Below are positions 15,214 to 23,322 of a DNA stretch of 34,812 bases, one piece after another (the first letter of the stretch is position 1; the number at the start of each line of letters is the position of its first letter). The notes under the pieces were generated by a model that was not told where the DNA came from, did no database searches, and saw nothing but the letters and a program-made list of their open reading frames with translations. The translations under genes were made by a program, and so were the position numbers. Location of the stretch: positions 1-34,812 of the forward strand of contig JBMSQB010000046.1 in assembly GCA_049423065.1 (NCBI GenBank). Reading direction: 5' to 3'. The stretch comes from SYIM01 sp041182885 (GTDB taxonomy: Bacteria > Pseudomonadota > Gammaproteobacteria > Burkholderiales > Burkholderiaceae_E).

Positions 15214-16536
15214 ATGGCCACGTTTTCCCCCGAAGTCACCGGCTACATCGTGGTGAGCGGCCTGCTGCTCGCGCTCATGATGGGCGCCCACATCGGCGTG
15301 GCGCTGGGGCTTGCAGGATTTGCCGGCATCTATCTGTCGGTGGGGCCCGATGCCGCCTTCGCCCAGCTCACCGCGATTCCGTTTGGCACCACCAACTCGT
15401 TTGCCCTCGCAGTCATCCCGCTCTTCATTCTGATGGGGTCCTTCGCAACCGTTTCGGGGATCACCACCGAATTGTTCCGAATGGCCTATGTGTGGCTGGG
15501 CTCGCTGCGCGGCGGGCTCGCCATGGCCACTGTCATGTCGTCGGCCGCCTTCGGTGCAGCGTCGGGCTCCACCATCGTGAATGCGGCAGTGTTCACACGC
15601 ATGGCCATGCCAGAGATGGCTCGTTTTGGTTATGACGTACGCCTGAACGCAGGCTGCATCGCGGCTGCAGGAACGCTGGCCGCACTCATTCCGCCCAGCA
15701 TCCTGATGGTGGTGTACGCAGTCATCACCGAGCAATCCATCGGCAAGCTCCTGATCGCGGGCATCGTGCCCGGCATTCTGACGGCGATCATCTATTGCAC
15801 CGGCATCTATATCCTCGCGCGGGTGCGCCCCGATCTTGCACCGCTCGCCAATCTGCAGTTCACCTGGACCCAGCGTTTCGAGGCGCTCAAGGGTGTATGG
15901 GGCATCCTGATTCTGTTCATTCTGATTGTGGGTGGTATTTATGGCGGCTACTTCCCGGCCACCTACGCCGGTGCGGTCGGCGCGTTCGGCGCATTCCTGA
16001 TTGCTCTGTCGAAGCGTCGCATTACCGGCAAGGCCATGTCCGAGGTTCTGAAAGAGGCCGCGGTGACCACGTCGGTCATTTTCATCATCGTGATCGGCGG
16101 CATTCTCTTTGCGCGCTTCCTCACCTATTCAGGGTTGGTCACCACCATCTCCAAGACCATTCTCTCGCTGGGCGGCACCAAGTACATGTACCTGCTTGGC
16201 TTCATCGTGCTGTTCCTCATCCTGGGCTGCTTCATCGAACCCATCGCGATCATGGTGATGACGCTCCCCATCATGTTCCCGGTGATGAAGGAATCCGGGT
16301 TTGATCCCATCTGGCTGGGCGTTGTATCGGTCAAGCTTGCCGAGATTGGGGTGCTCACGCCACCGGTCGGGCTCAATGTATTCGTGGTCCGAAGTTCGTC
16401 GCCCATACCGGTCACATTGGGCCAGGTGTTCGCGGGCGTCACGCCCTTCATCGTGCTCGATTTTCTGTCGCTGGGGCTCTATGTGATCTTCCCCGAGATG
16501 ATCACCTGGCTCCCCAATCTGATGTCGCCCAACTGA
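15214..16536 (+). CDS. dctM: TRAP transporter large permease subunit (DctM family)
   Basis: The 440-residue polytopic membrane protein is a DctM subunit: AVIPLFILMGSFATVSGIT near residue 68, a LAALIPPSILMVVYAVITEQS segment near residue 155, and LTPPVGLNVFVVRSSSP near residue 385. I start at ATG 15214 with AGGA eight bases upstream; a TTG two codons earlier is less likely. It completes the second TRAP transporter. The FAD dehydrogenase follows after 64 bp, and a TRAP importer next to a flavin dehydrogenase suggests that the imported acid is oxidised first at a C-C bond. Confidence 0.95.
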   Translation: MATFSPEVTGYIVVSGLLLALMMGAHIGVALGLAGFAGIYLSVGPDAAFAQLTAIPFGTTNSFALAVIPLFILMGSFATVSGITTELFRMAYVWLGSLRGGLAMATVMSSAAFGAASGSTIVNAAVFTRMAMPEMARFGYDVRLNAGCIAAAGTLAALIPPSILMVVYAVITEQSIGKLLIAGIVPGILTAIIYCTGIYILARVRPDLAPLANLQFTWTQRFEALKGVWGILILFILIVGGIYGGYFPATYAGAVGAFGAFLIALSKRRITGKAMSEVLKEAAVTTSVIFIIVIGGILFARFLTYSGLVTTISKTILSLGGTKYMYLLGFIVLFLILGCFIEPIAIMVMTLPIMFPVMKESGFDPIWLGVVSVKLAEIGVLTPPVGLNVFVVRSSSPIPVTLGQVFAGVTPFIVLDFLSLGLYVIFPEMITWLPNLMSPN

Positions 16537-16600
16537 GGGTCAGACGCCCAAGGGCGAGTGCACGCTTTCTTTATCCGACATTCGATACAGGATCTTTTTC

Positions 16601-18007
16601 ATGCCGATTGAAGTCTTTCGCGGACAGACCTTTGCCTCGCGCGTTCAGGTGCTCATCATCGGGGCGGGTGCCTGTGGCACCATCGCTGGCCTGGCAGCCA
16701 CCGAGCGGGGCGCGGAAGTGCTGATTCTCGAGCGCGATGCCAAGCCGTCGGGAAGCACCGCGCTGTCGGGCGGCCAGATCCCGGCCGCGGGCACGCGCTT
16801 TCAGCGTGAGGTGGGACTGCTCGATGACACGCCCGACCTCCTGTTTCAGGACATCGTCAACAAGGCGCACGGCGAGTGCGACCATGCCATCGCACGGCTC
16901 ATGGCAGACGAATCGGGCAACACAGTCACCTGGCTGATCGACCGCCACCAGATTCCGCTCGCACCGGTACTCGACTTTCAATATCCGGGTCACAGCCGGC
17001 CGCATATGCACGCCACGCCCAGGCGGCTTGGCGACGAACTTCATACCGCGCTGCTCGCAGCGATCGATCGCGAGGGCGTACCCATCGCCACGTCGGCGCA
17101 GGTCACCGATCTGTTTGCTGATGGCGAGGGTGTGATTCACGGCGTACGGGTACAGCGCCCTGATGGCTCGATCGAGGAAATCGGCTGCGACGCGCTGATC
17201 CTTGCATGCAACGGCTATGGCGGCAACCGCGACATGCTTGCGCGCTATATCCCCGAGGGCGCCGATCTGTTTTACGAGGGTCATGTCGGCAATCAGGGCG
17301 ATGCGGTGCGCTGGGGCGAGGCAATGGGCGCATCGGTCCGCGACATGGGTTCGTTCCAGGGTCACGGCGCGGTCGCGTGGCCGGCTGCCACCCACCTCAG
17401 CTGGCCCACCGTCACCGAGGGCGGCTTCCATGTGAACCGCAGCGGAAAGCGTTTCTCGAACGAAAATTCCGGCTACTCGGAGCAGGCGCTTCATGTGCAT
17501 CGGCAGCCAGAGAAATTCGCCTGGGCGATCTGGGATCAGCGCGGCGAAACCATCGCGTATCGCCAGGAAAGCCATGTGAAGGCGGTGGAATCGGGTTGCG
17601 TGAAACGCTGTGACAGCATCGCCGATATCGCCCGCGTTACCGGCTGCGACCTGGCCTCGCTCGAGTCCACCTTCGCCGAGGTGGCAGCCTGCGCAGCGGG
17701 CACCCGCGCAGATCCGTTCGGACGCGATTTCACCAGGAAGCCCATGCTGAGCGCGCCCTACTACGTATGCCGGATCGTCGGTGCACTCACCCATACGCAG
17801 GGCGGCCTCGAGATCGATACCGGCATGCGGGTGCTGCGAACCGACGGTACGCCGTTTCCGAATCTGTTCGCAGGCGGCGGCGCTGCGCGCGGGCTGTCAG
17901 GGCCTGCCGATTGGGGCTACATGTCGGGCTCTGGCCTCCTGATGGCCACCAGCACCGGCAGGTTGGCGGGCGAGGCGGCAGCGCGTCTCGTGCTCGGTCG
18001 CGGCTAA
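16601..18007 (+). CDS. FAD-binding dehydrogenase of the fumarate reductase/3-ketosteroid dehydrogenase type
   Basis: The 468-residue flavoprotein opens with a dinucleotide-binding motif (LIIGAGACGTIAGLAATERG, 18-37) with Glu44 at the end of the second strand, and then GSTALSGGQIPAAG (51-64). The C-terminus carries the FAD-contacting run FPNLFAGGGAARGLSGP. This is the soluble FAD-binding-2 family: fumarate reductase flavoprotein, KstD and tricarballylate dehydrogenase. No signal peptide is seen, so it is cytosolic, and an electron acceptor partner is not encoded next to it. AGGA lies eight bases before the ATG. The tricarballylate-type role (desaturating an imported carboxylate) fits its TRAP neighbours but is inference. 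Confidence 0.9.
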   Translation: MPIEVFRGQTFASRVQVLIIGAGACGTIAGLAATERGAEVLILERDAKPSGSTALSGGQIPAAGTRFQREVGLLDDTPDLLFQDIVNKAHGECDHAIARLMADESGNTVTWLIDRHQIPLAPVLDFQYPGHSRPHMHATPRRLGDELHTALLAAIDREGVPIATSAQVTDLFADGEGVIHGVRVQRPDGSIEEIGCDALILACNGYGGNRDMLARYIPEGADLFYEGHVGNQGDAVRWGEAMGASVRDMGSFQGHGAVAWPAATHLSWPTVTEGGFHVNRSGKRFSNENSGYSEQALHVHRQPEKFAWAIWDQRGETIAYRQESHVKAVESGCVKRCDSIADIARVTGCDLASLESTFAEVAACAAGTRADPFGRDFTRKPMLSAPYYVCRIVGALTHTQGGLEIDTGMRVLRTDGTPFPNLFAGGGAARGLSGPADWGYMSGSGLLMATSTGRLAGEAAARLVLGRG

Positions 18008-18026
18008 CCTCGCACGCAAGGCACCC

Positions 18027-18962
18027 ATGACAGCCAAGGCACCGATGCACGCGCGGCGTGCGCTTTCACGTCGCCCCCTGGTGCTGTGCGAGAACATGCG
18101 CGCGGTTCCCTATGTGCCGTTTTATCTCGCCTTCGCCGGCGGCTTCTGGGAAAGCGAAGGGCTCGCGATCCAGCATGTGGTGTCGCCTGCCACCACGAAC
18201 ACGCCACTCAAGCTGCTCGAAGGCAGCGCCGATGTCTCCTGGGGTGGCCCGATGCGGGTCATGATGCATCACGACGCTGACCCGCGCTGTCCGCTCGCCT
18301 GCTTCGGTCAGGTGGTGGCGCGCGACCCCTTTGTGCTGGTCGGTCGCGGCCCCCGGCCGCAGTTCCGATTCGCAGACCTCGCGGGCCTCAAGGTGGCGCC
18401 GGCTGGCGACGTCCCGACACCCTGGATGACCTTTCAGGATGATCTGCAACGGGCCGGGCTCGCGCCTTCGAAAATCGCCGGACGGCGCGTTCGGCCCATG
18501 GCCACGAATCTGCGCGCCTATATCCGTCAGCAGGTCGATGTCATCCAGGTGTTCGAACCGTATGCGCACCAACTGGTGACTGCGGGTCAGGGCGAGATCT
18601 GGCACCGGTTTTCCGAGCGCGGCGATATCGCCTACACCACGTTTTATGCCACCCGGCAGACCATGAAGCGGCGGCGCGATGCGTGTCACCGCCTGGTTGC
18701 AGGCATCGCGCGCGCGCTGAAAGCCTTGCACCGCTCTACTGCGAGTGATGTCGCCCGCGCGGTCCAGCCGTTTCTGCCCGACCTCAATCAGGATGCGCTG
18801 GCATCGATCATTGCCGCCTATCGGTCCGCCGGGCTGTGGGCCACGACACCTGATCTGCCGCCTGCCGCGCTGCTGCGGTTGAAGGCTGCGCTGGTGTCAG
18901 GCGGGCTGATCAGCCGCGATCCGTCGTACGAGACGCTGGTCGACAGGGAGCTTTCAACATGA
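18027..18962 (+). CDS. NMT1/THI5-like (SsuA-type) ligand-binding-fold protein without signal peptide
   Basis: This 311-residue protein has the N-terminal signature of NMT1/THI5 and SsuA solute-binding proteins (VPYVPFYLAFAGGFWESEGL, about 27-46), then LLEGSADVSWGGP and FADLAGLKVAPAG. Unlike transport receptors it has no hydrophobic signal sequence: the N-terminus MTAKAPMHARRALSRRPL is polar and basic. No ABC permease or ATPase gene is nearby. It overlaps the next gene by four bases (ATGA) and follows the FAD dehydrogenase by 19 bp, so it is embedded among cytosolic enzymes. It may be an enzyme or ligand sensor built on the binding-protein fold. AAGG lies five bases before the ATG. Confidence 0.8.
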   Translation: MTAKAPMHARRALSRRPLVLCENMRAVPYVPFYLAFAGGFWESEGLAIQHVVSPATTNTPLKLLEGSADVSWGGPMRVMMHHDADPRCPLACFGQVVARDPFVLVGRGPRPQFRFADLAGLKVAPAGDVPTPWMTFQDDLQRAGLAPSKIAGRRVRPMATNLRAYIRQQVDVIQVFEPYAHQLVTAGQGEIWHRFSERGDIAYTTFYATRQTMKRRRDACHRLVAGIARALKALHRSTASDVARAVQPFLPDLNQDALASIIAAYRSAGLWATTPDLPPAALLRLKAALVSGGLISRDPSYETLVDRELST

Positions 18963-19957
18963 CTGAACGAATCGACGTCCCGACCATCGATATCGCACCG
19001 TTTCTTGCCGGCAAGCACGATGAGGCCGATCGGATCGCCCGCGCGGTGGCGCGTACATGCGAGCAGACCGGTTTCCTGATCATCTCCGGTCACGGCTTCC
19101 CGCCGGGGCTCCTGGACCGGGCAATGCGCGAACTCTATGCCTTCTTCGATCTGTCAGCCGAGACCAAGAACCGCTGGCATCCGACCGGCCCCGCGAGGCA
19201 GCGCGGCTATCACGGGATGGCTACGCGCGGGCTCGCCAATACGCTGGGGAAAAAGGCTCCGCCCGATCTGCGCGAGTCACTCTTTCTGGGCCCGGTGGAC
19301 GATCATCGAGCCTATTTCGCCAGCCTGCCTGAAGCCGCCACCAGCTACGCGCCCAACCTGTTACCCGATCAACCTGCCGGACTCGATCGTACGCTGGTGG
19401 AGGTGTATCGGGCCTATGAAGCGCTGGCCGCGAGCATGATGCGGCTGTTTGGTGCGGCGCTCCAGTTGCCACCCGATGCGTTCAAGGGTGTGCTCGATCG
19501 GCACTTCAGCATTCTGTCGTGCCATCACTATCCGATGCTCGAATCCGAGCCGATCCCGGGTCAACTGCGCACTGGCGCGCATACCGACTACGGTGCCATG
19601 ACGCTGCTCGCTGCCTCCGATGCGCCGGGTGGGCTGGAGGTTCAAATGCCCGATGGGCGCTGGGCAGGCGTGCAGCCGCGCGCGGGCGAATTCGTGGTGA
19701 ACCTCGGCGACATGATGGCTCACTGGACCAATGGCCGCTGGGCCTCCACGCTGCATCGCGTGGCCAACCCGCCACTGGGCGTGGCCCGCAGCCGTCGGCT
19801 TTCGATCGGCATGTTCGTGCATCCGAACTATGACCAGAGCATCGCCTGCGTGCCCACTTGCGTGCCGCCCGGAGAGCAGGCGCGCTTTCCGGCGATTACC
19901 GCAGGCGAACACATCAGGCGAAAGATCGAAGCCAGCCATGCGGCGGCGGCCGCATGA
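18959..19957 (+). CDS. Isopenicillin-N-synthase-like Fe(II)/2-oxoglutarate oxygenase
   Basis: The 332-residue protein has the two domains of the IPNS-like family: an N-terminal DIOX-N region (VPTIDIAPFLAG, then CEQTGFLIISGHGFP) and the 2OG-Fe(II) core. The iron triad is His208-x-Asp210 (GAHTDYG) and His266 (STLHRV). Arg280 and Ser282 (RRLSIG) form the R-x-S that binds 2-oxoglutarate in 2OG-using members. All catalytic residues are intact, so it should hydroxylate, desaturate or cyclise a small molecule. It is the last gene of the TRAP-FAD-THI5-like run and overlaps the preceding gene by four bases. Confidence 0.92.
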   Translation: MTERIDVPTIDIAPFLAGKHDEADRIARAVARTCEQTGFLIISGHGFPPGLLDRAMRELYAFFDLSAETKNRWHPTGPARQRGYHGMATRGLANTLGKKAPPDLRESLFLGPVDDHRAYFASLPEAATSYAPNLLPDQPAGLDRTLVEVYRAYEALAASMMRLFGAALQLPPDAFKGVLDRHFSILSCHHYPMLESEPIPGQLRTGAHTDYGAMTLLAASDAPGGLEVQMPDGRWAGVQPRAGEFVVNLGDMMAHWTNGRWASTLHRVANPPLGVARSRRLSIGMFVHPNYDQSIACVPTCVPPGEQARFPAITAGEHIRRKIEASHAAAAA

Positions 19958-19991
19958 TCGGCAAGGCACGCGGCGCCCGCGGCACTGTCCG

Positions 19992-20969
19992 TCAGTCGAC
20001 CCGGGTACCGGTGAGTTGAATCACCCGTCCCCATTTGTCCATCTCGGCTTTCACGAAACTCGCGAATTCCTGGGGCGATGAGCTGACCGCCTCGACCCCG
20101 ATGTTGCTCATCGCGGTCCGATACCCGGGATCGCGCGCGGCCTTGACGAGTTCGGCGTTGATCCGGTCGACGACAGGCGCAGGGGTGCCCGCCGCGACAA
20201 ACAGTCCGGTCCAGCTGTCGACCTGATAGCCGGGCACGCCGGCTTCCGAAAACGTGGGCAGATCGGGCGCGGTGGGCCAGCGGCGGCTGCCCGAGTTTGC
20301 AATCGCCCGCACTTTGCCCGTCTTCACCAGCGTCATCGCGTTGGTGATGGTTTCAATCATGAGGGAAATGTTGCCCGCGAGCAGATCGGCAGACGCTGCG
20401 CCACCGCCCTTGTAGGGGACATGAAGCATGTCGATCTGCGCGCTGGTCTTCAGGAGTTCGGTGGCCAGATGTGAAATCGAACCGTTGCCCGCCGAGGCAT
20501 AGCTGAGCTTGCCCGGGTTGGCCTTCGCATACCGGATGAGATCCTCGAGTGACTGAATCGGCAGGGCTGCGTTCACGATCAGCACGCTCGGATTGAGCGC
20601 GAGGATGGAAACGGGTTGAAGATCGCGAACGGGATCGACCGGCAGATTCCTGAAGAGCAACGGCGCGACGCTGTTGGTGCCAATGGTGCCGTAGAGGAGC
20701 GTATGTCCGTCGGCGGGTGACGACACCACGGCCTGCATCGCCGGCCCGCCTCCGCCCCCGGGCCGGTTCTCCACCACCACCTGCGCGCCCATCTGCTCGG
20801 CGAGCTGCTTGCCCAGGCCGCGCGCCATGATGTCGGAGGACCCGCCGACCGCAAACGGCACGATGATGCGGATGGGCTTACTGGGGTAGGTCTGGGCGGA
20901 GGCGAAAAGCGGCAGCGCCGCCATGACGCCCCCCGCGGCGATCGCGCTGATCCAGTGTCTGCGTGTCAT
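19992..20969 (-). CDS. TctC/Bug-family periplasmic binding protein
   Basis: A 325-residue Bug receptor. The mature N-terminus has YPSKPIRIIVPFAVGGSSDIMARGL, and later marks are NRPGGGGGPAM, LPVDPVRDLQPVS and MLHVPYKGGGAASADLL. The signal peptide begins MTRRHWISAIAAGG, where the twin arginine followed by polar then hydrophobic residues resembles a Tat signal; Sec export is also possible. AAGGGGA precedes the ATG. The gene lies 20 bp after the flavin monooxygenase on the same strand and is probably co-transcribed with it. No TctA or TctB is adjacent. Confidence 0.94.
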   Translation of the reverse strand: MTRRHWISAIAAGGVMAALPLFASAQTYPSKPIRIIVPFAVGGSSDIMARGLGKQLAEQMGAQVVVENRPGGGGGPAMQAVVSSPADGHTLLYGTIGTNSVAPLLFRNLPVDPVRDLQPVSILALNPSVLIVNAALPIQSLEDLIRYAKANPGKLSYASAGNGSISHLATELLKTSAQIDMLHVPYKGGGAASADLLAGNISLMIETITNAMTLVKTGKVRAIANSGSRRWPTAPDLPTFSEAGVPGYQVDSWTGLFVAAGTPAPVVDRINAELVKAARDPGYRTAMSNIGVEAVSSSPQEFASFVKAEMDKWGRVIQLTGTRVD

Positions 20970-20989
20970 GGCATGTCCCCTTTGATGAC

Positions 20990-22147
20990 TTACCGGTGAA
21001 GCCGCTCGAGCTGCGCATAAAAATCATCCACCCGCTGCTGCGCGGTCGATCGCATCGCGTCAAGAATCCTCGCGTGTTCCAGTGGGTCGGATTGAGCACC
21101 GCTCACCCCCACCTGTCTGGACACCTCCTGCACAAAGCGGCAGATGGGCGGCCTCGCCTCGCTGAACCGGGCTAGTGCGCTGTCCAGCGGCAGCCCCGAG
21201 GCAAGAAGGCGCCCGAGTACCACCGCATCCTGTACAGCCATCGCGCCACCCTGACCCATGAATGGGGTACTGGCATGCGCTGCATCGCCAATGAGCAGCA
21301 CCCGATGATGGTGCCAGGGGCCCGCCATCACCACCTCTTCAACGGCCGTGTAAAGCACCTCGGACTGGGCGGTGAGCTGATCGAGAAACTGGGCGGCGGG
21401 TCCGCGAAAGACCGCAAACCGCGAGCGCATCAGGTCGGCCCAGTCTTCGCGCGCAAACCATGCCCCCGCAGGTTCGGGGACGGTGCCGAACAGATAGAGC
21501 TGGCTCTGCGAGATCGGCATGATGCCCAGGCGCAGGCCCGGCGCCATCATCATGATCTTGTCGGCCAGATCAGCCGGGCGCTGATGCACGCTTCGCCAGA
21601 CGCCAAAGCCGCTGTACCGCGGCTCGATATCGGGCCAGAGCAGTTGCCGCACCCGCGACCGGATACCGTCTGCGCCAAGGAGCAGATCGCAGACAACGCG
21701 GCTGCCATCGGAGAGCTGTGCATCCACCCTCGCAGGCAGATTGTCGAGCTGCTCGACCGTACAGCCCAGCCTCAACTCGACACCGAGTTCGCCCAGATGG
21801 CGCGACAGCACCCGGTGCATGTCGGCCCGTCGAATGCCGAGAATGGGAACCTGCTCGTTGCCTTCGAAGCGCGCCGGATAAAACGTTTCCAGAAACGGGG
21901 AGCCGTCGGGATTGAGGTAGACGTTGCGTCCATCGGCGATGGGGAACCCGGCGGTCACCATCTCATCCATGACACCGAGCGCGCGGAACTGCGCGAGGCC
22001 ATTGCTGTAGACAAAGATGCCCGAACTCTGGAACTGCCAGGCCGACTGCTTTTCAATGAGCGTCACGGCCCAGCCGATCCGCGCGAGCGCAATGGCCGCG
22101 CAACAACCGGCGATACCAGCCCCCACGATGAGCACACGGGGGGTCAT
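20990..22147 (-). CDS. FAD-dependent monooxygenase (PHBH fold, salicylate/6-hydroxynicotinate hydroxylase-like)
   Basis: The 385-residue protein carries the three fingerprints of class A flavin monooxygenases: GAGIAG (9-14) for the ADP part of FAD, GADGIRS (158-164) as the DG motif, and GDAAHASTPFMGQGG (287-301) as the GD motif. Such enzymes hydroxylate aromatic or heteroaromatic rings with NAD(P)H and oxygen. Length and motifs resemble 6-hydroxynicotinate 3-monooxygenase and salicylate hydroxylase, but the substrate cannot be assigned. The pairing with a Bug receptor suggests that the receptor delivers its substrate, perhaps an aromatic carboxylate. The gene is divergent from the TauD-like gene. 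Confidence 0.92.
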   Translation of the reverse strand: MTPRVLIVGAGIAGCCAAIALARIGWAVTLIEKQSAWQFQSSGIFVYSNGLAQFRALGVMDEMVTAGFPIADGRNVYLNPDGSPFLETFYPARFEGNEQVPILGIRRADMHRVLSRHLGELGVELRLGCTVEQLDNLPARVDAQLSDGSRVVCDLLLGADGIRSRVRQLLWPDIEPRYSGFGVWRSVHQRPADLADKIMMMAPGLRLGIMPISQSQLYLFGTVPEPAGAWFAREDWADLMRSRFAVFRGPAAQFLDQLTAQSEVLYTAVEEVVMAGPWHHHRVLLIGDAAHASTPFMGQGGAMAVQDAVVLGRLLASGLPLDSALARFSEARPPICRFVQEVSRQVGVSGAQSDPLEHARILDAMRSTAQQRVDDFYAQLERLHR

Positions 22148-22191
22148 TTGTCTGCTCCGACATTGACCGCGTGGGCCATCTTCATCGGGGT

Positions 22192-22203
22192 GCGCTCGAG
22201 CGC
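22192..22203. promoter_or_regulatory. 12-bp perfect palindrome in a divergent intergenic region
   Basis: GCGCTCGAGCGC is a perfect palindrome between the monooxygenase and TauD-like genes. The sequence GGTGCGCTC recurs shortly after, at about 22216-22224, as a direct repeat of the left part. It is a candidate operator, but a chance palindrome in GC-rich DNA is possible. Confidence 0.3.
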
Positions 22204-22247
22204 CCGCCCCGGTCGGGTGCGCTCCTGGTATGCGGGATCATCATCTG

Positions 22248-22255
22248 AGTATAGT
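22248..22255. promoter_or_regulatory. Overlapping divergent -10 boxes
   Basis: The AT-rich AGTATAGT gives TATAGT on the plus strand (22250-22255) and TATACT on the minus strand (22253-22248), each five of six against TATAAT. They would drive the TauD-like gene and the monooxygenase respectively. The -35 regions on both sides are weak, so an activator may be needed. Confidence 0.35.
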
Positions 22256-22310
22256 TGCACAACCCGACACAGAAACCCAGGATCCCAGGTCATTGACGGA
22301 GACGACCGCC

Positions 22311-23180
22311 ATGTTCACCAGCACCATTGGCGCGCCCATCTCGGCCCGCACCCCCGACCAGCCGGCCACGCGCTACACCCACATCACGGTCACGCCCGCG
22401 TCGCCTCACATCGGCGCCGAGATCACCGACATCGATCTCACGCGCGAACTCACAGCCCAGCAGATCAGCGAAGTCAAAGACGCGTTCGTGCGCTATCAGG
22501 TGCTTTTTTTTCGGGATCAGAAAATCAGTTTTGACGACCACATCCGATTCGCAAGTCTGTTCGGAACGCTCGGTCGGCACGTGGGTGCACAAACCATCAG
22601 CAAGCCCACCGAGCATCCGCTGGTTCGGAAATTTCACTATGACGAGACTTCGCAACGCATCTCGGGCGAGAGCTGGCACAGCGATCAGTCGTGCGCGCCC
22701 TTTCCGCCGCTGGGCAGCATGCTCTACAACCACACGGTGCCGCCCGACGGCGGCGGCGACACGATGTTCGCAAGCACCTATGCCGCCTATGACGCGCTCT
22801 CGGACCGGATGAAGGCCTATCTGTCAGGGCTCACCGCCACCCACGACGGCGCGCGCGTGTTCGGGCCGGGCACGCCGAAGTCCTCGCATCCGGTGATCAT
22901 CCGGCACCCGGAAAGTGGGCGCCGGGGAATTTTCGTCAACTGGGACTTCACCAGCCACATCAACGAGCTGCCGAGAAGCGAAAGCGAGGCGGTGCTGTCA
23001 TTCCTTTACCGGCACATCGGTCGCGACGAGTGGGCCTGCCGGTTTCGCTGGCGCCCGCACTCCATCGCCTTCTGGGACAACCGCTGTGCCCAGCACAAAG
23101 CGCTGTGGGACTACTGGCCCAATGTGCGCTCGGGTTTTCGGGTGCAGATCGAGGGGACTGCGCCACCCATTGCGGGCTGA
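22311..23180 (+). CDS. TauD/TfdA-family 2-oxoglutarate-dependent dioxygenase
   Basis: The 289-residue protein is a TauD/TfdA-family oxygenase. These use Fe(II) and 2-oxoglutarate to hydroxylate taurine, 2,4-D, alkyl sulfates or other acids next to a heteroatom. Iron ligands are His123-x-Asp125 (SWHSDQS) and His262 (CAQHKALWDYWPN), and Arg273 or Arg277 is positioned to hold 2-oxoglutarate. The start at 22311 (MFTSTIG) is chosen because the frame open before it has no family similarity; CGGAG lies about 9 bases upstream. No sulfonate transporter is present, so taurine use is not implied. It appears to be transcribed alone. Confidence 0.92.
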   Translation: MFTSTIGAPISARTPDQPATRYTHITVTPASPHIGAEITDIDLTRELTAQQISEVKDAFVRYQVLFFRDQKISFDDHIRFASLFGTLGRHVGAQTISKPTEHPLVRKFHYDETSQRISGESWHSDQSCAPFPPLGSMLYNHTVPPDGGGDTMFASTYAAYDALSDRMKAYLSGLTATHDGARVFGPGTPKSSHPVIIRHPESGRRGIFVNWDFTSHINELPRSESEAVLSFLYRHIGRDEWACRFRWRPHSIAFWDNRCAQHKALWDYWPNVRSGFRVQIEGTAPPIAG

Positions 23181-23322
23181 GTCGGCAGCGGGACTGCGCC
23201 GCTCAGGCCGATGGCGCGGCGAGCCCGTCCGAGGCGCGCTCCACCACCCCCCCCGCTCGGTGATGGATCGCTGCACCGGCATTCGGTCGGACCTTCACCA
23301 AACGTCGAGCGCAGGGCCCGCC

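Noticed and set aside
16545..16556. CGCCC-AA-GGGCG after dctM as terminator
   Set aside because: The loop would be too short, or the stem only four pairs; the following T-rich stretch is broken.
16571..17794. 407-codon minus-strand open frame opposite the FAD dehydrogenase
   Set aside because: The plus strand carries an intact flavoprotein with FAD motifs; the antisense frame has no recognisable motif.
22311..23180. Taurine or alkylsulfonate utilisation
   Set aside because: No tauABC or ssu transporter genes; TauD/TfdA family membership alone does not indicate a sulfonate substrate.
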